Under the pieces are notes generated by a model. It was not told the origin of the DNA and searched no databases. It saw only the letters and a program-made list of their open reading frames with translations. The position numbers were made by a program, and so were the translations under genes. A DNA stretch of 13,593 nt. It comes from an uncultured Solirubrobacterales bacterium (lineage in GTDB: Bacteria > Actinomycetota > Thermoleophilia > Solirubrobacterales > Solirubrobacteraceae). Shown piece after piece: positions 7,519 through 13,215 of this stretch; position 1 is the stretch's first letter; the number at the start of each line of letters is the position of its first letter. The stretch is taken from the NCBI GenBank assembly GCA_937973575.1, contig CALJKH010000091.1, positions 1 through 13,593 on the forward strand, given 5' to 3'.

Positions 7519-7521
7519 AGT
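7516..7521 (+). promoter_or_regulatory. Candidate -10 box (TAGAGT) overlapping the trpA stop
   Basis: TAGAGT fits TANNNT; its TAG is the trpA stop codon and its last base is exactly 7 bases before the ATG at 7529. No Shine-Dalgarno sequence precedes that ATG (TCCACGC), so a leaderless transcript is a plausible way to express the small gene, besides read-through from the trp operon. Confidence 0.4.
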
Positions 7522-7528
7522 TCCACGC

Positions 7529-7702
7529 ATGGGAATGGTTGCCACAGCAACAGGAGCGGTCTGCCTTTGGCTGATCCTCTGGTCAATCGACGTAAAGGGC
7601 TTCGACGCCTTCATGCTCGTACTGCTGATCCTCTTGATCGGCGCGACGCTTCGTTCGATTCTTCCTAACCTTCCGGGGCGTCAAACCCCTGAAGGCGACT
7701 AG
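7529..7702 (+). CDS. Small two-helix membrane protein, unknown function
   Basis: A 57-residue product with two hydrophobic segments: about residues 3-20 (VATATGAVCLWLILW) and 25-41 (FDAFMLVLLILLIGAT), separated by a short polar turn SIDVKG, with a basic/proline C-terminus (RSILPNLPGRQTPEGD). The G..GAV...L...I-D pattern and length resemble small actinobacterial two-TM proteins such as the DUF6458 type, but I cannot assign a family. The frame is also open upstream within trpA from about 7355; ATG 7529 is chosen because it lies just after the trpA stop and behind a TANNNT box. A second ATG at 7535 is possible. Its stop abuts that of the convergent lipoprotein gene. It could be co-transcribed with trpA, but nothing suggests a role in tryptophan synthesis. 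Confidence 0.65.
   Translation: MGMVATATGAVCLWLILWSIDVKGFDAFMLVLLILLIGATLRSILPNLPGRQTPEGD
7669..7695. terminator. Hairpin between convergent genes, inside coding sequence
   Basis: CCTTC 7669-7673 pairs with GAAGG 7691-7695, and after one C-T mismatch GGGG 7675-7678 pairs with CCCC 7686-7689, leaving a 7-base loop. It sits in the last codons of the small membrane-protein gene and just past the stop of the convergent lipoprotein gene. No T-run follows on either strand, so termination activity is only a possibility. Confidence 0.4.
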
Positions 7703-8098
7703 CTACTTCTTCGTCGCTGCCGAGGATGCGGGCAAGGCGATCGGTGCTCCGCATTGAGCTTGCTTAGCCTGATCAAGCTGCTGCTTGGTAAAGGCCTTCA
7801 CGCGAATCTTCTGTGAATCGAAGCGGTACTTCTGAAGTGTCTTCTTGGCCTTTTTGCCGGCAGCCGTGTTTGCGGATGGATCAGCTGCTGCAGCTTGCTG
7901 AAGATCTGCGGGGTAAAGAGAGGGGCAGAGGTGCGCCAACTCAAGATCGTTAAGGGCACTGTTGCCCTTTACGAGAGCCAGTCGTGCTGCATGCTGCTGA
8001 CTCGTCAATTTGCCTCCGGGTGTTGGGCCGGCGGATCCGCCGCAACCGGCGATCAGGAGCGCTGACATGACTGCGATGAGCATTGAGATTTTTGGCAT
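7703..8098 (-). CDS. Small lipoprotein, unknown function
   Basis: A 131-residue secreted lipoprotein. The N-terminus MPKISMLIAVMSALLIAGCGG has a lysine, a hydrophobic core and a clear lipobox (IAGC) with lipidated Cys19. The mature part begins with a Gly/Pro/Ser linker, then is Ala-, Lys- and Gln-rich and probably helical, with two further cysteines (in AHLCPSLYP and QAQCGAPI) about 60 residues apart that might form a disulfide outside the membrane. The C-terminus ends in ASSAATKK. No family was recognised. It is convergent with the small membrane-protein gene, stop codon against stop codon with no base between, and divergent from the first binding lipoprotein, 51 bases away. The ATG at 8098 lies just downstream of a TAGGAT box. 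The lipobox makes a real gene likely; function unknown. Confidence 0.8.
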   Translation of the reverse strand: MPKISMLIAVMSALLIAGCGGSAGPTPGGKLTSQQHAARLALVKGNSALNDLELAHLCPSLYPADLQQAAAADPSANTAAGKKAKKTLQKYRFDSQKIRVKAFTKQQLDQAKQAQCGAPIALPASSAATKK

Positions 8099-8110
8099 CC
8101 GAGCGAGCGT

Positions 8111-8116
8111 ATCCTA
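8111..8116 (-). promoter_or_regulatory. Candidate -10 box (TAGGAT) for the small lipoprotein gene
   Basis: Read on the minus strand, TAGGAT is 12 bases before the ATG at 8098, giving a very short untranslated leader. No Shine-Dalgarno sequence is seen in those bases. It shares the 51-base divergent spacer with the box at 8137. Confidence 0.4.
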
Positions 8117-8136
8117 CGCGGGCGCGTCGGCGGTCC

Positions 8137-8142
8137 TAGACT
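8137..8142 (+). promoter_or_regulatory. Candidate -10 box (TAGACT) for the binding-lipoprotein pair
   Basis: TAGACT fits TANNNT and ends exactly 7 bases before the GTG at 8150; the intervening GCCGGTC has no Shine-Dalgarno match. This is the clearest leaderless-start geometry in the window because no upstream co-directional gene could supply translational coupling. Confidence 0.55.
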
Positions 8143-8149
8143 GCCGGTC

Positions 8150-9385
8150 GTGCCCACTAAATCCTTCTTGATTGCTGCAGCCTTTGCTTCGCTAACGGCT
8201 ACGGGCTGTGGTTCGGGAGGCTCGGCAACAACTGCTGACTACAAGCATCCAGCGGTCGTGGTCGCAATCCCGAAGGAGGGTCCGCTGGCCCACCTTGGTC
8301 GGGATGCTGAACGCGCCGCGCGGATGCAGTTCGAGGCGAGGACCAAATCCGGGTTCTTGGGCGCCCTTCGGCTTGTGACGGTTGACGAGGCGGAGAAGAG
8401 CGCGCCTTACATTGACCCGGAGAAAGTTGCCCAACGGACGCAGGAGCAGGTGGACAGCGGCACGGTTGTGGCTTGGGTGGGTGGTATCGATTCGGACGCC
8501 GTTGCCGTCGAACTACCGCGACTTAACGAAGCCGGCATCATCGCGGTTTCCCCAAGCGCGACAGCAACACCGTTCAACCTTCGGGACCCAGCCTTTCCAG
8601 GCGCCCCGATTAAGTACTTCCCGGCGTTTGCCAAGTTTGGCCTGACCTTCGCGCGCACTGCCCCTACCGATCTAACGCTAGGTCGTGGCTGTCTTGCGAG
8701 CTTGGCTAAGCAGCGGCTCGTGCGCGTCTTCACAGTCGACGCTGGAGACACAGATGGCGACTCGTTCTCTTCAGCTGTTCAGTCTCAAGCACCACTTGTT
8801 GGGGGTGAGCTAGTCGGGCACGAGTCTGTTTCAACCAGTAGCGCCGACTGGGACGGACTCTCTAGGCAGATCGCTAACTCCAAAGCCCAAGTAATCATCT
8901 GGGGGAGTGCCATCAGTGGTGTGGAGAGCGAATTCTGGGCATCGCTAAAGCAGGCTGGGGTGTCTGTTCCAGTGTTGTTCGGCACCGCCATGCCACCGAC
9001 TGAGCTAGCGAGGCTCCCATCGAGTATTCCCACATCTTCAGTCTGCTCTGCGTCAGCTCCTGCCGAGACGCTTGGAGTTCAGGGACCTCGGTTCGCTCAG
9101 GACTTCAAGAGGCGTTGGGGGCACGCCCCGGCAGCAGGATCACTTCGTGGTGCTGCGGCGATGGCACTGGCGCTGAAGGCCCTAGAGCAGGCCAGCGGTG
9201 AAGCTGGAACTGAAGCGGGCTTGGAGGCGAGCCGTGCTGCCACTGCTTTGCGTCTTTCACGGATCAGTCGGTTCGATTCGTTGCTCGGGCCAATGGAGCT
9301 CAGCCCAGTAGGTAATTGGAACCAAGCGCCGATCGGTATGTGGCAGCTGTCTGCTGGACGCGCTGTGTTTCGGCAGGTTCGATGA
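8150..9385 (+). CDS. Periplasmic binding lipoprotein, LivJ/Peripla_BP_6-like (first of a pair)
   Basis: A 411-residue putative extracytoplasmic substrate-binding lipoprotein. The signal peptide MPTKSFLIAAAFASLTATGC ends in a relaxed lipobox (ATGC), lipidating Cys20, followed by a Gly/Ser linker. The mature protein has the type I periplasmic-binding fold pattern: VVVAIPKEGPLAHLGRDAERAARM near the start, WVGGIDSDAVAVELPRLNEAG from residue 109, then IIAVSPSATAT, a VRVFTVDAGDTDGDSF strand-loop, and QVIIWGSAISGVESEF in the second lobe. This is the layout of branched-chain amino acid binding proteins, but the ligand cannot be told. Its stop overlaps the start of a paralogous gene (ATGA). No permease or ATPase is near, so it may serve a distant transporter or act as a sensor. 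GTG 8150 is chosen for the signal peptide and its -10 box. Confidence 0.85.
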   Translation: MPTKSFLIAAAFASLTATGCGSGGSATTADYKHPAVVVAIPKEGPLAHLGRDAERAARMQFEARTKSGFLGALRLVTVDEAEKSAPYIDPEKVAQRTQEQVDSGTVVAWVGGIDSDAVAVELPRLNEAGIIAVSPSATATPFNLRDPAFPGAPIKYFPAFAKFGLTFARTAPTDLTLGRGCLASLAKQRLVRVFTVDAGDTDGDSFSSAVQSQAPLVGGELVGHESVSTSSADWDGLSRQIANSKAQVIIWGSAISGVESEFWASLKQAGVSVPVLFGTAMPPTELARLPSSIPTSSVCSASAPAETLGVQGPRFAQDFKRRWGHAPAAGSLRGAAAMALALKALEQASGEAGTEAGLEASRAATALRLSRISRFDSLLGPMELSPVGNWNQAPIGMWQLSAGRAVFRQVR

Positions 9386-10653
9386 GGCGTTTAGGCATCG
9401 CATCGCTTGTTGCCGTGTTATCGGTGCTAGCCGGCTGCGGAGGCGGCCAGTCTGAGTCAAAGCTGCCAGTGGTCACCCTCTGGTCGAGTCTGCCTCACCG
9501 TGGCCCCGAGCATCGCCAGGCCTTGTTGATGGAGCGGGCCATTCAGGGTGCCGTTGGGAACCTCGAAGGACGTTTCCGTGGCTACAGGTTGCGCTACATC
9601 CCTCTCGATAGTTCCTCAGCTGGGACCAATGGGTGGGATCCCGGAATTGCAGCGGCTAACGCTCGGCGCGCGGCTCTCGACCCAACTTCGTTTGCCTACA
9701 TCGGGGAACTTGACTCTGGGGCCACCGCTGTGGCTCTGCCAATCCTCAACCAAGCCGGAGTTCTTGTTATCTCGCCGACGGCTACTGCTGTTGGTCTTAC
9801 AACAGGCGGGGTGGGTGCCGGGCCTGGCGCTCCATTCCAGTACTACCCCTCGGGTAGACGCAACTTCGTTCGTCTAGTTCCACGCGACTCACTCCAAGGA
9901 GCTTTGATTCCGGAGGTAGCCTTGGGGCACCGGTGTAAGACCTTGGCGGTGATTGACGACGGCTCGATCTACGGTGCTGGGCTCGCGGCGATCGTTGCGA
10001 GCGAGGCCCCCGTTAGGGGTCTGAGGATCACCTACAAGGGCACATTGGACCCGAGAGCCTCGGACTACGCGCGGTCTGTGTACCGCGTTCGCGGAGCTTG
10101 CATCCTGTACGCCGGCGAACCGAAAGCAGCCGCGGTACGAGTTGTGACTGATGCTGCACGCCACAACAAGTCTTCGCTTGTAATTGCCCCGGATGCGCTG
10201 GCCAGTCCCGCATTTGCGGACCCTCGCCATGGGGGCATCTCAGCTTCCCTAGCTAAGAGAACTTTTGTCATCGGCACTGTTGGAGGAGAGGCGGCCTACC
10301 CACCCTTTGGGCAGTGGCTTTGGCGGAACCTGACCCACAGGGGGGAGAACCTCGTTGGCACGGGGGTTATTCCCGCATATGCAGCGGTGGAGCTCGCTGT
10401 TGCCTGTCAGGACCGCAGCGGCCTGGTTAAGGGGCGGCCCGACAAAGCCGGCATCTTAGGCTGCGCTTTGGGCCACAACCACTACAGCCGTGCCCTCGGC
10501 GAGTACCGGGCTTTGTTGAGGGGTGACACAACTGTTCACGCCTACAGTCAGCTTGGCATCAAGTCAGGGCGACTCGTGTGGCTTAGGACCCTGCACGCTC
10601 CGCCGCCACTGACAGAAGCCCAGCTAGCCGCTGCCGCGCAGCCCAAAAGCTAG
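9382..10653 (+). CDS. Periplasmic binding lipoprotein, LivJ/Peripla_BP_6-like (second of a pair)
   Basis: A 423-residue paralogue of the preceding protein. MRRLGIASLVAVLSVLAGC has a textbook lipobox (LAGC) with Cys19. Shared landmarks with its neighbour include YIGELDSGATAVALPILNQAG from residue 106, then VISPTATAV, a GAP(F/I)-Y(Y/F)P segment and an LGxxC motif before the VIDDGSIYGAGLAA strand, as expected for a type I periplasmic-binding fold. It has extra cysteines late in the chain (ACQDRSG, GCALGHN) that the first copy lacks. The frame is open back to 9316, but ATG 9382 gives the signal peptide and overlaps the upstream stop as ATGA, so that start is preferred; only a weak AGG precedes it. 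It ends at a convergent terminator shared with the epimerase-like gene. The ligand is unknown, and no transporter components are in the window. Confidence 0.85.
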   Translation: MRRLGIASLVAVLSVLAGCGGGQSESKLPVVTLWSSLPHRGPEHRQALLMERAIQGAVGNLEGRFRGYRLRYIPLDSSSAGTNGWDPGIAAANARRAALDPTSFAYIGELDSGATAVALPILNQAGVLVISPTATAVGLTTGGVGAGPGAPFQYYPSGRRNFVRLVPRDSLQGALIPEVALGHRCKTLAVIDDGSIYGAGLAAIVASEAPVRGLRITYKGTLDPRASDYARSVYRVRGACILYAGEPKAAAVRVVTDAARHNKSSLVIAPDALASPAFADPRHGGISASLAKRTFVIGTVGGEAAYPPFGQWLWRNLTHRGENLVGTGVIPAYAAVELAVACQDRSGLVKGRPDKAGILGCALGHNHYSRALGEYRALLRGDTTVHAYSQLGIKSGRLVWLRTLHAPPPLTEAQLAAAAQPKS

Positions 10654-10679
10654 GCGGCAGCAGTTAGGAACGCCTAGCT
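10645..10679 (-). terminator. Intrinsic terminator of the malic enzyme-epimerase unit, spanning both convergent stops
   Basis: AGCTAGGCG (10648-10656) and CGCCTAGCT (10671-10679) form a perfect 9-bp stem with a 14-base loop. On the minus strand the stem is followed by TTTTGGG, a short T-tract, so it can terminate minus-strand transcription. On the plus strand there is no T-run. The stop codons of both convergent genes lie in opposite arms. A competing 8-bp stem, GCTGCCGC (10630-10637) with GCGGCAGC (10654-10661), overlaps it. Confidence 0.7.
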
Positions 10680-11582
10680 GCTGAGAATGTCCGTAAGCGC
10701 CTCATTGAGGTCGCCGTGGCGCCACTTGAAGCCGAGCTCTGTGGCCTTGGCTGGGATCGCGTTCTGTCCTGTCAGCACGATCTGCGCCATCTCTCCATAC
10801 ATCGCCTTGATTGCAAACGCTGGGACAGGAGAAAACGACGGGCGCTTCAGCGTCTTGCCGAGAGCCTTCGAGAAGACCTTGTTTGAAACTGGTGTGGGGG
10901 CCGTTCCGTTGATTGGGCCAGACCATTCGGCACCGCCGTCGACTGCCGCGATGATGAGGCCGACGATGTCATCGAGGTGAATCCACGGCATCATCTGGGC
11001 GCCACCAGCTACTGGGCCGCCCACTCCGGCCTTGAACGGCGGAAGCATTTTGGCTAATGCGCCATCGTTGGCTGCAAGCACTACGCCCGTCCGGATGATT
11101 GCCGTCCTGATTCCGAACTCTTGGGCCTGCTCAGCGGCCTTCTCCCAGTCTGCGCAGACCTGAGCAAGGAAGTCGCTTCCGGCAGGGGCAGACTCATCGA
11201 CAGGTTCGTCACCAAGCGGTCCATACCAACCAACGGCTGAGCCGCTTACAAGTACTGATGGCTTGTTCTGCGCCTGGCGGAGTCCAGCTACAAGGTTTGA
11301 CGTTCCGTCCACCCGCGAGGCGCGAATTGCCTCCTTTGACTTGGCTGACCAACGCTGGGAGACAGGCTCGCCAGCAAGGTGGATGACTGCGTCCCGACCG
11401 GTCAAAGCCTCTACTGGGGCTTCCTCTGTCTCAGCCTTCCAAGCGTAGGCCTTAACGCCCAGGTTGGCCTCAGCGGCAGCTGCGTTTCGGGAGAGGACTG
11501 TTACTTCGTCTCCACGGCGCTTCAGCTCAGCGACTAGGGGTCGCCCAATAAGTCCTGTTGCTCCGGTTACTGTGATCTTCAT
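10674..11582 (-). CDS. NAD(P)-binding epimerase-like protein, TIGR01777/YfcH family
   Basis: A 302-residue extended short-chain dehydrogenase-like protein. The N-terminal Rossmann motif is ITVTGATGLIGRPL (Gly7-x-x-Gly10-x-x-Gly13); then DAVIHLAGEPVSQRW, VLVSGSAVGWYGPLGDEPVDE, the CADWEKAAEQA helix, RTGVVLAANDGALAKMLPPFK, GGAQMMPWIHLDDIVG and GPINGTAPTPVSN, all characteristic of the YfcH/SulA-homologue family, ending in the DUF1731-type C-terminal region. The enzymatic substrate of this family is not established. ATG 11582 follows a GGAG 11 bases upstream and lies 37 bases after the malic-enzyme stop, so the two are probably co-transcribed. It ends at an intrinsic terminator shared with the convergent binding-protein gene. 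Confidence 0.9.
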   Translation of the reverse strand: MKITVTGATGLIGRPLVAELKRRGDEVTVLSRNAAAAEANLGVKAYAWKAETEEAPVEALTGRDAVIHLAGEPVSQRWSAKSKEAIRASRVDGTSNLVAGLRQAQNKPSVLVSGSAVGWYGPLGDEPVDESAPAGSDFLAQVCADWEKAAEQAQEFGIRTAIIRTGVVLAANDGALAKMLPPFKAGVGGPVAGGAQMMPWIHLDDIVGLIIAAVDGGAEWSGPINGTAPTPVSNKVFSKALGKTLKRPSFSPVPAFAIKAMYGEMAQIVLTGQNAIPAKATELGFKWRHGDLNEALTDILSS

Positions 11583-11619
11583 CTGGTTTCAGGCTCCATT
11601 CGCCCGACTGACCAGTGGA

Positions 11620-13086
11620 TCAGCCGGAGTGCAGTGTTTCCGAGTCGGAGGCCGCAAACCCGTGCTCATTGCCCGCGGTTGCGTATCCGGTGGCCCGCGC
11701 TTCACGAGCTACTGCTTCTGCTACGGCTGGCGCGACCTCTCGGTTGAATACTGACGGAATGATGTAGCAGGAGGCAAGTTCTTCAGGCTTGACGATCGCT
11801 GCGATCGCTTCAGCGGCGGCAACTTTCATTCCCTCGGTGATGTCGCTTGCGCGGACATCAAGCGCGCCTCGGAAGAGACCAGGGAAGCAGAGAACATTGT
11901 TGATCTGGTTCGGGTAGTCGGAACGGCCGGTTGCCACGATCTCTGCGTACTTCTCAGCTTCCTCAGGGGAAACCTCGGGATCGGGGTTAGCCATTGCGAA
12001 AACGATCGACCTATCGGCCATCTTGGCGAGGGACTCAGGTGGCATCACTCGAGCGCCACTGAGACCAATGAAGAGGTCGCAGCCATCAATCACGTCGGCT
12101 GGGCCGCCAGAGAGCTTCTCTGAGTTCGTGTTCTCGGCGTACCACTTCTTGATGTCTGTCATTGAGCCGTCAACGTAGTCGGGGCGCTCTGTGCTGAGAG
12201 CGCCTTGCGAATCGCAGCCGATGACGTCGCTCATGCCGGCTGCAAGCAGAATCTTCGTGACTGCGACGCCAGCAGCTCCAAGGCCCACGATCAGAGCCTT
12301 CATCTGGGACAGGTCCTTTTCAACGAGCTTGGCGGCATTCATCAGAGCCGCAAGTACTACGACAGCTGTTCCGTGCTGGTCATCGTGAAATACCGGGATG
12401 TCGAGCTCTTCACGGAGGCGATCCTCAATCTCGAAGCAGCGAGGTGCTGAGATGTCTTCAAGGTTGATACCGCCGAAGGTGGGTGACATGGCCTTAACAA
12501 TCGCCACGATCTCGTCTGGGTCGGTTGTGTCGAGGCAGATCGGGAATCCGTCGACCCCTGCGAATTCCTTGAGGAGGACGGCCTTGCCTTCCATGACCGG
12601 CATAGCGGCGCGGGGGCCGATGTCGCCAAGCCCGAGGACGGCTGTGCCGTCGGAAACGATTGCCACTGTGTTGCGCTTGATCGTGTATTGGAATGCGCGA
12701 TCGGGATCGTCGTGGATCGCCTTGCAGACTCGGGCTACGCCGGGGGTGTAGGCCATCGACAGGTCGTCGCGAGTCTTAAGTGGGTGCTTGTTGTGCTGCT
12801 CGATCTTGCCGCCAGCGTGCATAAGGAAGGTGCGGTCGATTGTGTCGACAACCTTCGCTCCATCAACTGCGTTGATCGCAGCGATGATCCTGTCCCAGTG
12901 GTCACGATCGGACGCCATGACGCTGATGTCACGAAGCGTTACTTCGCCTTCAACCTCAACGAGATCCACCGCGCCAATGCTGCCGCCAGCGTTACCGATA
13001 GCCATGGTGACGCTGCCAAGCATTCCCGGCGAATGGAGGAGCTCAACGCGAATCGTGAGGGTGTATTGGGCGCTTGTTGTTGTCAT
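11620..13086 (-). CDS. NAD(P)-dependent malic enzyme with N-terminal ACT domain
   Basis: Oxidatively decarboxylates L-malate to pyruvate and CO2, linking the TCA cycle to pyruvate and reducing power. The 488-residue protein starts with an ACT domain (about residues 8-87, LTIRVELLHSPGMLGSVTMA), a small-molecule-binding regulatory module found in a subset of bacterial malic enzymes. The catalytic part follows: Tyr113 in MAYTPGVARVCK, the probable catalytic Lys168 in VMEGKAVLLKEFAG, metal-binding residues in INLEDISAPRCFEIE and PVFHDDQHGTAVV, and the nucleotide-binding IVGLGAAGVAV. An Asp after the second strand (GCDSQGAL) fits NAD preference, but this is not certain. It lacks the phosphotransacetylase-like tail of long MaeB proteins. 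It is first in a unit with the epimerase-like gene and divergent from polA. The ATG at 13086 is upstream of the ACT domain and is well placed. Confidence 0.94.
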   Translation of the reverse strand: MTTTSAQYTLTIRVELLHSPGMLGSVTMAIGNAGGSIGAVDLVEVEGEVTLRDISVMASDRDHWDRIIAAINAVDGAKVVDTIDRTFLMHAGGKIEQHNKHPLKTRDDLSMAYTPGVARVCKAIHDDPDRAFQYTIKRNTVAIVSDGTAVLGLGDIGPRAAMPVMEGKAVLLKEFAGVDGFPICLDTTDPDEIVAIVKAMSPTFGGINLEDISAPRCFEIEDRLREELDIPVFHDDQHGTAVVVLAALMNAAKLVEKDLSQMKALIVGLGAAGVAVTKILLAAGMSDVIGCDSQGALSTERPDYVDGSMTDIKKWYAENTNSEKLSGGPADVIDGCDLFIGLSGARVMPPESLAKMADRSIVFAMANPDPEVSPEEAEKYAEIVATGRSDYPNQINNVLCFPGLFRGALDVRASDITEGMKVAAAEAIAAIVKPEELASCYIIPSVFNREVAPAVAEAVAREARATGYATAGNEHGFAASDSETLHSG

Positions 13087-13131
13087 AAGTGAGTGCGAGG
13101 CTCCGCTGTCTGAGCGAGCTCTCGTGTGACG

Positions 13132-13137
13132 ATCATA
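13132..13137 (-). promoter_or_regulatory. Candidate -10 box (TATGAT) for the malic enzyme gene
   Basis: On the minus strand TATGAT differs from TATAAT at one position and lies 45 bases before the ATG, leaving an untranslated leader of about 38 bases. No good -35 hexamer is seen 16-18 bases upstream. A GGAG at 13104-13101 is 14 bases from the ATG, far for a ribosome binding site. Confidence 0.45.
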
Positions 13138-13199
13138 CGCGTGGCGGCCTTTTTGAGATTTCCGGGAGGGAAGCGGGCGTGCACGGCCGCGCTCGGCGA

Positions 13200-13205
13200 T
13201 ACCGT
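13200..13205 (+). promoter_or_regulatory. Candidate -10 box (TACCGT) for polA
   Basis: TACCGT fits TANNNT and is 10 bases before the GTG at 13216, predicting a leader of only a few bases. No Shine-Dalgarno sequence lies between. Weaker than the boxes with 7-base spacing. Confidence 0.3.
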
Positions 13206-13215
13206 CCGTTGAACT

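Noticed and set aside
9316..9381. N-terminal extension of the second binding lipoprotein
   Set aside because: It would place 22 polar residues before a textbook lipoprotein signal peptide and overlap the upstream gene by 70 bases; ATG 9382 with ATGA overlap is far more likely.
12688..13092. 134-codon plus-strand frame opposite the ACT domain of the malic enzyme
   Set aside because: The minus strand encodes a fully recognisable ACT-malic enzyme; the plus frame has no motif, and its extent simply mirrors the conserved gene.
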